DNA of 64,000 nucleotides from Achromobacter denitrificans NBRC 15125 (GCF_001571365.1 NZ_BCTQ01000016.1:78233-142232); one strand, 5' to 3'; counted from the stretch's first letter, positions 27,059 to 36,037 are shown. Made by a program: numbers and translations. Notes: a model not told the origin generated them from the sequence alone.

Positions 27059-28351
27059 CTACTTCATGGGCGCCTTGCCCTGCGACACGTCCATGATCAT
27101 CCGCGCCGCCAGGTACAGGCGCGGCACGATGCTGTCGATCTGGATGTATTCGGCGTCGTTGGAGTGGGCGCCGAAGCCGCTCAGGCCCATGCCTTCGATC
27201 ACGGGGCCGCGCGCCTTCAGGGCGGCGAAGGCGGCGTCGGTGCCGCCCCCGCTGGCGCGGTCCACGACCTTCAGCGGCAGGTCGAGCTCCTGGTAGATCC
27301 GCACGCCGTGCGCGGCCAGGGCGCGGGAGGCGGGCGTGGCCTCCAGCGGCGGGCGCCGGACTTCGAACTTCACGCTGACCTTGGATTCGGGCAGCAGCTT
27401 CTTCTGGATGCCGGCCTCCAGGCTGCGGGAAAGCGCGTCGAAATCGGAGACGCGCAGCGCCCGGGCGTCGGCCTGAGCGGTCGCCTGCCCCGGAATGACG
27501 TTGCGGTTGGTGCCGGCCTGGGCCACGGTCCAGTTCAGCTTCAGCCCCTCTTCGGGCTTGGAGAGATTGTCCAGCTGCAGCAGCTGGTGCGCCAGTTCGT
27601 ACAGCGCATTGACGCCGCCCTCGGGGCGCGCGCCGGCGTGGGAGGTCTTGCCCTGCACGGCCAGGTAGGCCGCGCCGATGCCGCTGGTGGCGAGCGTCAG
27701 GCGGGCCTGGGCGCCGCCGCCTTCGAACGAGAACACCGCGTCCTGGTCCGCGCCCAGGCGGGTGATGGTGCTGCGGGCGCCGGGCGAACTGATTTCTTCG
27801 TCGCCGTTGATCAGCACGGTGAGCGTGCCGTAATCGGCGAAGCCCAGCTTCTGCAAGAGGGCGATGGTGTGGAGGATCATCGCCACGCCGTGCTTGTCGT
27901 CGGCGATCCCCAGGCCGTAGGCCTTGCCGCCGTCGACGCGGAAGGGCTGGTCTTTCAGCATGCCGTTGCGGTAGACGGTATCCATGTGGGCGATCAGCAT
28001 GATCTTCTTGTCGCCCTTGCCCTTGAATTCGGCGTGGACCATGGGCCCGACCTTCTCGGGGGTGTCGTCCAGCCTGAAGACGTCGGTGGCCGGCACGATC
28101 TCGACCGTTCCGCCCAGCGCCTTGAGGCGGTCGCGGATCAGCTCGGCGATGCGTTCCACGCCTTCCACGTCCTTGCTGCCGGATTCGATGCCGACCAGGT
28201 CCCGCATGGTGTCCAGCATGCCCTGGCGCTGCGCCTGGGCGGCCTCGTGGACGGCGGCGACCGGCTCGGCCAGGGCGGCGTGGGCGCCGCCGAGGAAGGC
28301 CAGGGCGAGACAGGCGCGCAGGATAGGGGGACGGGGGAAGGAGAGGGGCAT
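27059..28351 (-). CDS. Exported M20 metallopeptidase, glutamate carboxypeptidase-like
   Basis: 430 residues. Signal peptide about 1-28 (ILRACLALAFLGGAHAALA). M20 metal sites: LIAHMDTVY near 109-117, LGIADDKHGVAMIL near 139, NGDEEISSPGARS near 171-183, and the late SGFGAHSNDAEYI near 402. The dimerisation domain holds TSHAGARPEGGVNAL near 220. Relatives (CPG2 type) remove C-terminal glutamate from peptides or folates in the periplasm. Start ATG 28351 puts the signal peptide at the front. Confidence 0.87.
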   Translation of the reverse strand: MPLSFPRPPILRACLALAFLGGAHAALAEPVAAVHEAAQAQRQGMLDTMRDLVGIESGSKDVEGVERIAELIRDRLKALGGTVEIVPATDVFRLDDTPEKVGPMVHAEFKGKGDKKIMLIAHMDTVYRNGMLKDQPFRVDGGKAYGLGIADDKHGVAMILHTIALLQKLGFADYGTLTVLINGDEEISSPGARSTITRLGADQDAVFSFEGGGAQARLTLATSGIGAAYLAVQGKTSHAGARPEGGVNALYELAHQLLQLDNLSKPEEGLKLNWTVAQAGTNRNVIPGQATAQADARALRVSDFDALSRSLEAGIQKKLLPESKVSVKFEVRRPPLEATPASRALAAHGVRIYQELDLPLKVVDRASGGGTDAAFAALKARGPVIEGMGLSGFGAHSNDAEYIQIDSIVPRLYLAARMIMDVSQGKAPMK

Positions 28352-28592
28352 CGGCGGAGACCTCGGTGCGTGCGTGGAGGGGCCGGGTCCGGGAAGGGGC
28401 TCGGCTTCGGGCAAACCCTGAGGCCACGATACGGGGCGCGCCGGGCGGCGGAAATGGTGATTCCCCGGGTTGACGGCGCCCGCATTCCATGCCGGCGAGG
28501 CCCTTGCGGCCCGTCGGTCGCCCGTGCGCGCGAGGCCCGGGGGCGGGTCCGGCGGCCCCAAGTTTCTTCCAGGCTCCCGGACGAATGAGAAA

Positions 28593-28662
28593 TGCTAAAA
28601 TCCGCCCGCTGATCCGGTAATGACCGGTATGGGAATAGGGCGAATCGGGTTCGCCTTTTTTT
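28593..28662 (+). ncRNA. Possible short terminated leader RNA or sRNA upstream of ppiD
   Basis: Extended -10 box TGCTAAAAT at 28593-28601 would start a transcript near 28608. This runs through CCGGT-AATG-ACCGG (hairpin, 28614-28627) and ends at GGCGAA-TCGGG-TTCGCC (28639-28655) followed by seven T, about 55 nt in all. ppiD starts 57 bases further on. Either an independent small RNA or an attenuator for ppiD. No known RNA family recognised. Confidence 0.45.
28639..28662 (+). terminator. Intrinsic terminator upstream of ppiD
   Basis: GGCGAA (28639-28644) and TTCGCC (28650-28655) with 5-base loop and seven T (28656-28662). Nothing protein-coding on the plus strand precedes it within 300 bases. 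Confidence 0.75.
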
Positions 28663-28718
28663 ATGCGTTTTCTTGCGGCTCCGGGCAGATACCCCCGGAG
28701 CGCGGCAACAGGGATTCC

Positions 28719-30680
28719 ATGTTCGAATTTATTCGCAGCCACCGGCGCTGGATGCAGTTGATTTTGCTGCTACTGATCGTGCCGTCCTTCTTCCTGGTCG
28801 GGATTCAAGGCTATGACAGTTTCATGCGGGCCGAGCCTGAATTGGCCACGGTGGCCGGGCAACCGGTTTCGCGCGCCGAATTCGACCAGGCGCACCGCAA
28901 CCAGCTTGAGCAATTCCGCCAGCGCCTGGGCGCGCAGTTCGACCCGGCCGTGATCGACACGCCGGCGCTGCGCGAAGGCCTGCTGAACCAGCTGATCAAT
29001 CAGCGCCTGCTGGCCAACGTGGCGATCGACAACCGTTTCTCGGTGTCCGACGAAACGTTGCGCAACACCATCGCCGCGATTCCGGAAGTGCAGGACAACG
29101 GCCGCTTCTCGCCCGAGCGCTATCGCCAGGTGCTGGCCGCGCAGGGCATGTCGCCGACCTCGTTCGAAGCCGGCCTGCGCCGCGACCTGGCCGTGGCCCG
29201 CGTGCTGGAGCCCGTCGGCCAGTCGGCCCGCGCGCCCGCCGAGGTCGTCGCGTCGCTTGAAACGGCCCTGACGCAGATGCGCACCGTCCAGCTGCGCCGC
29301 TTCGCCGCCGCCGATTTCCGCTCGCAAGTCAGCGTCAGCCCGGCCGACATCCAGGCCTGGTACGACGCCAACAAGCAGCAGTTGCAGATCCCCGAACAGG
29401 TCCAGGTGCAGTACGTGGTGCTGGACGAAGCCGCCGCCACGCAGGGCGTGCAGGTCAAGGACGAGGATCTCGCCGCGTACTACGAACAGAACAAGAACCG
29501 CTTCGGCCAGCCCGAACGCCGCCGCGCCAGCCACATCATGATCGAGCTGGCCCCCGGCGCCTCGGAAGAGGCCCGCAAGGCAGCCCGCGCCAAGGCCGAG
29601 GATCTCGCCAGGCAGGCCGCCGCCGATCCGGCGCAGTTCGCCGAACTGGCTCGCAAGAACTCGCAGGACGCCGGCTCGGCCGCCAATGGCGGCGACCTGG
29701 GCTGGCTGGCTCCCGGCATGCTCTCGGGCCCGCTGGAGAAGGCCATCTTCGGCCAGACCAAGGACCAGGTCTCGGGCGTGATCGAAAGCCCGTCCGGCCT
29801 GCACATCGTCAAGGTCACCGAGATCCAGCCCGCCGCCATCAAGCCGCTGGCCGAGGTCAAGGACCAGATCGTGGGCGAAGTCCGCAAGCAGGTTGCCGCC
29901 GTGCGTTTCTCGGAAATGGCCAGCCAGCTGAACAAGCAGGTCTACGACCAGCGCGACAGCCTGCAGCCCGCCGCCGACACCGTCGGCCTGAAGCTGCGCA
30001 CCGCCTCCGGCGTGACGCGCGAAGGCTTGCTGCCCGCCGACAAGGTCGGCCCGGGCTCGGCCGCCGACAGCCCCGATGCCGCGCTGCTGGACAACCCCCG
30101 CGTGCGCCAGGTGCTGTTCTCGCCCGACGTGCTGCGCGAGAAGCAGAATTCCGGCGTGATCGAACTGTCGCCCGACACCATGCTGGCCGTGCGCGTCGCG
30201 GCCGTCGAGCCGGCCCACGTGCCGCCGCTGGACAAGGTCTCCGAGTCGATCCGCGCCAAGCTGGTGGACGAGCGCTCGGCGGAAGCCGCCAAGAAGGCCG
30301 GCGAGGCCGCGCTGGCCGAGGACAAGGCCAACCCGGCCGCCGCGCCTGAAGGTTTCTCCGCGCCGCTGACCGTGTCGCGCCAGGATCCCAAGGACCTGCC
30401 GCGCCTGGTGTTGGACGCCGTGATGCGCCTGCCGGCCAGCACGCTGCCCGCCTATACCGGCGTGCAATCGGGCGCCGACTACACGCTGGTGCGCCTGGAG
30501 AAGGTCGAGGCCGGCAAGGTCGATCCGGCCGACAAGGAACGCCTGGCGCAACAGCTGTCGGGCGCCTGGGGCCAGGCCGAAAACGAAGCGCTGATCCGCA
30601 TGCTGCGCGAAGAGTACAAGGTGCAGGTGCTGCCGGCCGCGGCCGAAGTCATCCGCGGCGACCAGCCGGCCGCCGGCTGA
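28719..30680 (+). CDS. ppiD: Periplasmic folding chaperone / peptidyl-prolyl isomerase PpiD (SurA-like)
   Basis: 653 residues. One N-terminal membrane anchor, LILLLLIVPSFFLVGI near 16-31, then a SurA-like N domain (QPVSRAEFDQAHRNQLEQF). The single parvulin domain, ERRRASHIMIELAPG near 265 to SGLHIVKVTEIQPA near 365, is recognisable. A second periplasmic lobe follows to the end. Anchored in the inner membrane, it handles newly exported outer-membrane proteins near the Sec channel. ATG 28719 fits the start of relatives (MFEFIRSHRR). Confidence 0.92.
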   Translation: MFEFIRSHRRWMQLILLLLIVPSFFLVGIQGYDSFMRAEPELATVAGQPVSRAEFDQAHRNQLEQFRQRLGAQFDPAVIDTPALREGLLNQLINQRLLANVAIDNRFSVSDETLRNTIAAIPEVQDNGRFSPERYRQVLAAQGMSPTSFEAGLRRDLAVARVLEPVGQSARAPAEVVASLETALTQMRTVQLRRFAAADFRSQVSVSPADIQAWYDANKQQLQIPEQVQVQYVVLDEAAATQGVQVKDEDLAAYYEQNKNRFGQPERRRASHIMIELAPGASEEARKAARAKAEDLARQAAADPAQFAELARKNSQDAGSAANGGDLGWLAPGMLSGPLEKAIFGQTKDQVSGVIESPSGLHIVKVTEIQPAAIKPLAEVKDQIVGEVRKQVAAVRFSEMASQLNKQVYDQRDSLQPAADTVGLKLRTASGVTREGLLPADKVGPGSAADSPDAALLDNPRVRQVLFSPDVLREKQNSGVIELSPDTMLAVRVAAVEPAHVPPLDKVSESIRAKLVDERSAEAAKKAGEAALAEDKANPAAAPEGFSAPLTVSRQDPKDLPRLVLDAVMRLPASTLPAYTGVQSGADYTLVRLEKVEAGKVDPADKERLAQQLSGAWGQAENEALIRMLREEYKVQVLPAAAEVIRGDQPAAG

Positions 30681-30686
30681 TCGCGG

Positions 30687-30712
30687 GGGCCTGTTCTCGA
30701 CCGAACAGGCCC
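30687..30712. terminator. Hairpin between convergent ppiD and tesA
   Basis: GGGCCTGTTC (30687-30696) and GAACAGGCCC (30703-30712), perfect 10-bp stem with 6-base loop, between two stops that are 41 bases apart. No clear T-run. Confidence 0.6.
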
Positions 30713-30721
30713 TAGCGCCTG

Positions 30722-31369
30722 TTAATCGAGCAGCGGCCGCAGCGTCGGCCACACGTTATCCAGCAGTTTGGGCTGGGCGTCCTCGTTGGGATGGATGCCG
30801 TCGGCCTGGAACATCGCCCGGTTCGTTGCGATACCTTCCATCAGGAAGGGCACGAGCCGGGCGTTTTCGTCTTTGGCGACCGTGGGGAATACCTGCGCGA
30901 AGCGCTGGGTGTAGTCCCGGCCGTAGTTGGGCGGGATCTGCATGCCCACGATCAGGACGCGGGCGTCGGCCTGGCGGGCCGCCTGCGTCATGGTGCGCAG
31001 ATTCTGCTCGGTCATCGTCAGGGGCAGGCCGCGCAGCGCGTCGTTCGATCCCAGTTCCAGGACCACCACGGCCGGCGCATGCTGGCGCAGCAGGGCGGGC
31101 AGGCGCGCCACGCCGCCGCTGGTGGTGTCGCCGCTGATGCTGGCATTGACGACCCGGTAGTTGGGGTATTGTTCCGACACGCGGGCGGAGAGCAGGGGCA
31201 CCCAGCCGGTGCCGCGCTTGATGCCGTATTCGGCGGACAGACTGTCGCCCAGGACCAGGACCGTGCGCGGCGCGGAACCCTGGGCCGCCGCGGCGGTCTG
31301 AGCGTGGGCGGGAGCCACGATGGCGGCCGCCATGGCGGACACGAGAAGCAGACGGGAAAATAGGCGCAT
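30722..31369 (-). CDS. tesA: SGNH-hydrolase, lysophospholipase L1/thioesterase I-like TesA
   Basis: 215 residues. Signal peptide about 1-24 (FSRLLLVSAMAAAIVAPAHAQ). SGNH blocks: VLVLGDSLSAEYG (block I, Ser), NASISGDTTSGG (Gly), ELGSNDALRG (Asn) and the C-terminal DGIHPNEDAQ (Asp-His). A periplasmic esterase/thioesterase. Its ATG (31367-31369, complement) interlocks with the ATG of divergent ybbA (31368-31370): both starts share CATG. Confidence 0.9.
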   Translation of the reverse strand: MRLFSRLLLVSAMAAAIVAPAHAQTAAAAQGSAPRTVLVLGDSLSAEYGIKRGTGWVPLLSARVSEQYPNYRVVNASISGDTTSGGVARLPALLRQHAPAVVVLELGSNDALRGLPLTMTEQNLRTMTQAARQADARVLIVGMQIPPNYGRDYTQRFAQVFPTVAKDENARLVPFLMEGIATNRAMFQADGIHPNEDAQPKLLDNVWPTLRPLLD

Positions 31370-32045
31370 GGATAGCAAGAATTCGATCGAGGTGAAAGGG
31401 CTGGGCAAGCGGGTGGCCGATGCCGGCGGGACGCTGTCTATCCTGGAAGATATTGATTTTACGGTCGAGGCCGGCAGCGCGCTGGCCATCACCGGCAGCT
31501 CCGGTTCGGGCAAGTCCACCTTGCTGGGACTGCTGGCGGGGCTGGATGTTCCCAGCACGGGCAGCGTGCGCCTGGCCGGACAGGACCTGTTCGCCCTGGA
31601 CGAGGACGGCCGCGCGCGCCTGCGCGCCAACCACGTGGGCTTCGTGTTCCAGTCGTTCCAGCTGCTGCCCAACCTGACCGCGCTCGAAAACGTGATGCTG
31701 CCGCTGGAACTGGCCGGCCAGCCGGCCCGCGAGGCCGCGCAGGCCATGCTGGAGCGGGTGGGGCTGGGCGCTCGCCTGCATCATTACCCGCGCACCCTGT
31801 CGGGCGGCGAGCAGCAGCGCGTGTCGCTCGCCCGCGCCTTCGTGGTGCAGCCCGACCTGCTGTTCGCCGACGAGCCCACCGGCAGCCTGGACGCCGCCAC
31901 GGGCGTGACGGTCATCGACCTCATGTTCGACCTGCACCGCGAGCACGGCACCACGCTGGTGCTCGTCACCCACGATCCCCAGCTGGCCGCCCGTTGCGGA
32001 CGCCAGCTGGTGCTGGCCGCCGGCCGGATGGCCGACGGCGCCTGA
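31368..32045 (+). CDS. ybbA: ABC ATPase, LolD/MacB-like YbbA
   Basis: 225 residues. Walker A GSSGSGKST near 44-52, Q-loop FVFQSFQLLPNLTALENVML near 91-110, signature LSGGEQQRVSLARAF near 144, Walker B LLFADEPTGSLD near 166, H-loop VTHDPQLAARC near 201. This set, with FQSFQLLPNLTALENV, marks the LolD/MacB/YbbA branch. In E. coli ybbA is divergent from tesA and followed by the permease ybbP; here the divergent order is kept but no permease follows. Confidence 0.88.
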   Translation: MDSKNSIEVKGLGKRVADAGGTLSILEDIDFTVEAGSALAITGSSGSGKSTLLGLLAGLDVPSTGSVRLAGQDLFALDEDGRARLRANHVGFVFQSFQLLPNLTALENVMLPLELAGQPAREAAQAMLERVGLGARLHHYPRTLSGGEQQRVSLARAFVVQPDLLFADEPTGSLDAATGVTVIDLMFDLHREHGTTLVLVTHDPQLAARCGRQLVLAAGRMADGA

Positions 32046-32048
32046 AGC

Positions 32049-33032
32049 CTACTTCGATTTGGCAACTGCCTGGTTCCAGGCCGCCACTACGGATTCATAC
32101 TCGTTGGCCGCGGCTTCCTGGCTGACCGGGAAGATCTTGATGGTCTTCAGGTCGGGCAGGGTGGTCAGGCTGGCCACGGCCACGTCCGTGCGGGTCGGGC
32201 GGCGGAAGTTCTTCACCAGCTGGGCCTCCTGCGACTCCTTGCTCAGCAGGCCGTCGTACAGCGCCTTGGCCGCGTCCAGGTTCTTCGCGCCCTTGATGAT
32301 GAACATGCCTTCGGGCGCGAGGTAGCTGCCCTCGGTCGGATACACCAGCTTGATCTCCTTCTGGCCGCCGGCCACGTATTCCTGCGCGGCGTATTCCAGC
32401 GTCATGCCCACGGCGTACTCGCCCGCGGCCACGCCCTTGTAGGTGGTGCCCGACGAGGCGGTGACGACGGCGTTCGCGGCGATCTTGTCCAGGCCGGGCT
32501 GGCCGAACTGCTTGTACAGGCCGTACACCAGCATGTAGGCGGTGCCGCTCTTGGACGGATCGGTGATGGCGAACTTGTTCTTCCATTGCGGCTGCATCAG
32601 GTCCGACCAGGTGGCGGGCGCGGGCAGGCCCTTGAGCTGGCGCTCGTTGACCATCATCACCATCACGTGCACGTTGGTGCCCACCCACAGGTCGTCCGGG
32701 CCGCGGAATTCGGCCGGGATCTTGTCGAGGTCGGCCGGGCGGTAGGGTTGCAGGTGCTGGCGGTAAGCGCCCAGCGTGCCGAAGCCGCCGCTCCAGAACA
32801 GGTCGCCGCGCGGGTTCTGCGCTTCGGCCTCGATGCGCTTCATCATGGTGCCCGTGCCGCCGGTGACGGGCTGCACGTTCAGCTTGGGCGCGTGCTTCTT
32901 CACCGCGTCCAGCGCGGTTTCGATCGTCTCGGTGTTGTTGGACGAGTAGAGCACGACGTTCTGGGCATGGGCGGCGCCGGTGGCCAGGGCCGCGGCCAGG
33001 ACGCTGTACTGAAGGAGGTGCTTGAGTTGCAT
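32049..33032 (-). CDS. ABC importer periplasmic binding protein, Fbp/PhnS type
   Basis: 327 residues. Signal peptide 1-23 (LAAALATGAAHA). Begins NVVLYSSNNTETIETALDAVKKHAP and has GDLFWSGGFGTLGAYRQ, as in AfuA/FbpA and 2-aminoethylphosphonate receptors. The iron-binding tandem Tyr of true ferric receptors is not seen near its usual C-terminal place, so an organic anion is more likely than iron. Binding site features ATWSDLMQPQWKNKFAITDPSKSGTAY fit the family. First gene of a three-gene minus-strand operon? In fact it is last by order of transcription: ATPase, permease, receptor. Confidence 0.85.
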   Translation of the reverse strand: MQLKHLLQYSVLAAALATGAAHAQNVVLYSSNNTETIETALDAVKKHAPKLNVQPVTGGTGTMMKRIEAEAQNPRGDLFWSGGFGTLGAYRQHLQPYRPADLDKIPAEFRGPDDLWVGTNVHVMVMMVNERQLKGLPAPATWSDLMQPQWKNKFAITDPSKSGTAYMLVYGLYKQFGQPGLDKIAANAVVTASSGTTYKGVAAGEYAVGMTLEYAAQEYVAGGQKEIKLVYPTEGSYLAPEGMFIIKGAKNLDAAKALYDGLLSKESQEAQLVKNFRRPTRTDVAVASLTTLPDLKTIKIFPVSQEAAANEYESVVAAWNQAVAKSK

Positions 33033-33054
33033 GGTTAGCCTCTGTGCGAGTGGG

Positions 33055-34701
33055 TTATTTGCCGGAGAACAGCTTGATGCGGAACGCTTTGACGGACACG
33101 ATGATGGGCAGCACGATCACCGTGACCAGCGCCGCGCCGTAGGCCGAAGCCATGCCCAGCCTGCCGCCGTCGACCTGGCGGAAGATGGCGATGGGCATCG
33201 TCTCCAGGCCGCCGCTGTAGGCGACGATGGAGGCCGACAGCTCGGAGATCGTCGTCAGCCACATGAGGATGGCGGCCGAGATGATCGATGCCTTCATGGC
33301 GGGCAGGACCACCTTGAAGAAGGTCATGAGCGGGGACACGCCCAGGCTGATCGAGGCTTCCTCGATCGACTCGGGGATGTTGAACAGCACCGACGAGGCG
33401 TTGCGCACCGCGAAGGGCAGGCGGCGCACCGTGTAGCACAGCACCATGATCCCGGAGGTGCCCGCCAGCACGAGCCAGCCGGTATTGAAGGTCTGCACCA
33501 GGGCGATGCCCAGCACGGTGCCCGAGATGGTCAGCGGCAGCACCACGATGTAGTCCAGCACCTGGGTGGAGGCGCTGCGCTTCTTGATGGTCAGGTAGCT
33601 GGCCAGCACCGCGAAGGCCACGCCCAGCACCGTGGCCAGCGAGGCGAACTTCAGCGAATTCAGGATGGGCTCGGGCGCGCCGTGCAGCGCGCGCTGCATG
33701 CTGGCCAGGGACCACTGGCCCCATTGCATGACCGGCCCGCTGGTCTTGGTGAACGCCGCGATGAAGACGACGATGAGCGGCAGCATCGAGATGAAGATCA
33801 CCATGCCCACGCCGCCGGTATAGAGCGCCGCGGTCCACGACCGCACGCGCACGGCAGCCGGGGCGCGGCCCTGCGTCATGGTGTAGACCTTGCGCTCGAC
33901 CACGCGCTTCTGGAAGAACAGCACGATGGCGACGATGGCGATGGAGACCACCGACATCGCGCTCTGCAGCGTCGGGCTGCCGCCCATTTCGCTGACGAAG
34001 GTGTTGTACGTCATGACCGACAGCAGCGGCACCCGGCTGCCCAGCAGCATCGCCAGCGCGAAGTTCCCCACCACCAGCGTGAACACGACGAGCGCGTTGA
34101 CCAGCACCGCGGGCAGCAGCACCGGCACCAGCACCCGCAGCTTGGTCAGGAAGGGCGGCGTGCCCAGGCTCAGGCCCGCTTCCTCCAGCTGCCCGTCGAA
34201 GCCGCGCAGCGCGGCCAGCACGCCCAGGTAGATGTAGGTGTAGTAGACGAGCGTCATGGAGAACACCATGCCCGTCCAGCCGTAGAAGGACGGCAGCGAG
34301 ATGCCGGCGTCGCCCAGCAGGTTCGTCAGGATGCCGTTGTTGCCCAGGATCAGCAGCCAGGACTGGCCCACGATGATCTCGGGGATGACGATGGTCAGCA
34401 CCGGCAGGATCGCCACCAGGTTCTTCAGCGGAAAGTCGTAGCGGGCCACCATGTAGGCGAACGGCACGCCCACCAGCACCGTGCAGGTGGTGACGGCCAG
34501 GCCCAGGATCAGCGTATTGCCGAAGGCTTCGACGTACTGCGAATCGGCCAGCAGGGCCCGGAAGCCTTCCAGCGAGAAGCCGCCGTCCTGGCCGGTGACG
34601 CTGTTGCCGAAGAGCACGCCCAGCGGATAGAGCACGAAGAACAGCAGCAGGGCCAGGCTGATCGCGGTGAGGATGCCCCAGGGCCACCATTGGATTTTCA
34701 T
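33055..34701 (-). CDS. Two-domain ABC permease, FbpB/PhnV type
   Basis: 548 residues, about twelve membrane helices in two homologous halves, each with a cytoplasmic EAA loop: LEEAGLSLGTPPFLTKLRVLVP near 190 and IEEASISLGVSPLMTFFKVVLP near 455. Such fused permeases belong to the ferric/AEP/spermidine-like class and need only one polypeptide pair. Lies 13 bases after the ATPase gene and 22 bases before the receptor gene. Confidence 0.88.
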   Translation of the reverse strand: MKIQWWPWGILTAISLALLLFFVLYPLGVLFGNSVTGQDGGFSLEGFRALLADSQYVEAFGNTLILGLAVTTCTVLVGVPFAYMVARYDFPLKNLVAILPVLTIVIPEIIVGQSWLLILGNNGILTNLLGDAGISLPSFYGWTGMVFSMTLVYYTYIYLGVLAALRGFDGQLEEAGLSLGTPPFLTKLRVLVPVLLPAVLVNALVVFTLVVGNFALAMLLGSRVPLLSVMTYNTFVSEMGGSPTLQSAMSVVSIAIVAIVLFFQKRVVERKVYTMTQGRAPAAVRVRSWTAALYTGGVGMVIFISMLPLIVVFIAAFTKTSGPVMQWGQWSLASMQRALHGAPEPILNSLKFASLATVLGVAFAVLASYLTIKKRSASTQVLDYIVVLPLTISGTVLGIALVQTFNTGWLVLAGTSGIMVLCYTVRRLPFAVRNASSVLFNIPESIEEASISLGVSPLMTFFKVVLPAMKASIISAAILMWLTTISELSASIVAYSGGLETMPIAIFRQVDGGRLGMASAYGAALVTVIVLPIIVSVKAFRIKLFSGK

Positions 34702-34714
34702 GGCGCGCGCGTCC

Positions 34715-35791
34715 TCAGGCGTTGACGACGCGGCTGTCGGCAGGGATCAGCACCTGCACGGCTTCGCCGGGCTGGAACTGCGCCACCATATTGCCGGCAT
34801 GCAGCTCGACGCGGATCTCCGAGCCGTTGGCGAGGGCGATCCGGTAGGCCGTCTTGAAGCCCAGGTACTGCCGACGAAGCACCTTGCCCGGCAGCGTGTT
34901 GGGCACGTAGGGCGTGGGCGCCATCAGGGCCAGTTCTTCCGGGCGGGCGATCAGCACGCCGTTGTCGGCGAGCTGATCGCTGCCCTGCACGCCGTCGAAG
35001 CCCAAGCCGCAGAGTTCGTAGCGGACATGGCCGGCGGGCGCGCCGGCCTGGCCGTTGCGCGCCGGCACCGGGATCACGTTGGCCGAGCCGATGAAGTCCG
35101 CCACGTAGGCGTTCACCGGCGTGCCGTAGAGTTCCTCGGGCGTGCCCAGCTGGGCGATGTCGCCGTGGTCCATGATCGCGATCCGGTCCGACATCGCCAG
35201 CGCTTCTTCCTGGTCGTGCGTCACGAAGACGGTGGTGATGCCGGCTTCGCGGACCAGGTCCAGGATCACGTCGCGCATCTGCAACCGCATCTTGGCGTCG
35301 AGGTTGGACAGGGGCTCGTCCATCAACAGCACGCGCGGGCGGATCACCAGCGCGCGCGCCAGGGCCACGCGCTGGCGCTGCCCGCCGCTCATCTGCGCCG
35401 GGTAGCGGTCCGCGAGCGCCAGCAGGCCGACCTTGTCGAGCGCTTCGTTGACGCGCCGGGAAATTTCAGCCCGCGCCACGCCGCGTGCGCGCAGGCCGTA
35501 GGCCACGTTGTCGAAGGCGCTCTTGTCGGGGAACAGGGCGTAGTCCTGGAACACCATGCCGATGTCGCGGCGGTGCGCGGAGACGTGGGTCACGTCGTCC
35601 TGGTCGAACAGCAGGCGGCCGCCGTCGGGCGCGTAGAAGCCGGCAATGCAGCGCAGCAGGGTGGTCTTGCCGCAGCCGCTCGGCCCCAGCAGCGTGTAGA
35701 ACGCGCCGTCCGGGATGTGCAGCGAGAGATTGCGCAGCACTTGCTGGCCGCCGAAGGTTTTGACGATGCCGTCTACCGTGATTGATGCCAT
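34715..35791 (-). CDS. ABC ATPase, FbpC/PotA type
   Basis: 358 residues. Walker A GPSGCGKTT at 37-45, VFQDYALFPDKSAFDNVAYGLR near 80, signature MSGGQRQRVALARAL near 133, Walker B VLLMDEPLSNLD near 156, H-loop FVTHDQEEALAMSDR. A C-terminal TOBE domain (about 270-350, ending QVLIPADSRVVNA) is usual for this group. First gene of the transporter operon; a GcvA-like regulator is divergent. Confidence 0.9.
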   Translation of the reverse strand: MASITVDGIVKTFGGQQVLRNLSLHIPDGAFYTLLGPSGCGKTTLLRCIAGFYAPDGGRLLFDQDDVTHVSAHRRDIGMVFQDYALFPDKSAFDNVAYGLRARGVARAEISRRVNEALDKVGLLALADRYPAQMSGGQRQRVALARALVIRPRVLLMDEPLSNLDAKMRLQMRDVILDLVREAGITTVFVTHDQEEALAMSDRIAIMDHGDIAQLGTPEELYGTPVNAYVADFIGSANVIPVPARNGQAGAPAGHVRYELCGLGFDGVQGSDQLADNGVLIARPEELALMAPTPYVPNTLPGKVLRRQYLGFKTAYRIALANGSEIRVELHAGNMVAQFQPGEAVQVLIPADSRVVNA

Positions 35792-35870
35792 GTTGGGTTC
35801 CTGCCTGAGATTGTCGGCATCATAGGAACGGTGCCCCGCGGCGACCAGCAGTGTTTTTTAAGGCGTGGCG

Positions 35871-35883
35871 TTAGATTTTCTAA
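35871..35883. promoter_or_regulatory. Palindrome TTAGATTTTCTAA, putative LysR-type operator
   Basis: Perfect 5-bp arms (TTAGA/TCTAA) around TTT, in the 246-base gap between divergent regulator (36038) and ABC operon (35791). 80 bases upstream of the ABC operon start. AT-rich spot in GC-rich DNA. Typical length and place for a GcvA/LysR box. Confidence 0.5.
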
Positions 35884-36037
35884 GAGGTCGGCGGGCGCCC
35901 GATCCCCTAGAATGCCGCTGGATAGCGGTGCGCGCGCGTGGCGCGGCGCGCCGACAATAAATAGACGACAAGGGTAAACGTGGGAAAGAGCAGCACAGCG
36001 CGGCGCCGGGCGGGCGCGCGGGCGGGCTACAACTGAA

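Larger units (their letters stand above)
28352..28718. other. 367-base gap between the M20 peptidase and ppiD genes
   Basis: The half next to the peptidase is GC-rich and featureless. The half next to ppiD holds an extended -10 box, a small hairpin and an intrinsic terminator (listed separately). No protein gene recognised. Confidence 0.6.

Noticed and set aside
32049..35791. Ferric iron ABC transporter call
   Set aside because: Architecture fits, but the expected Tyr-Tyr iron site was not found; kept as broad family.
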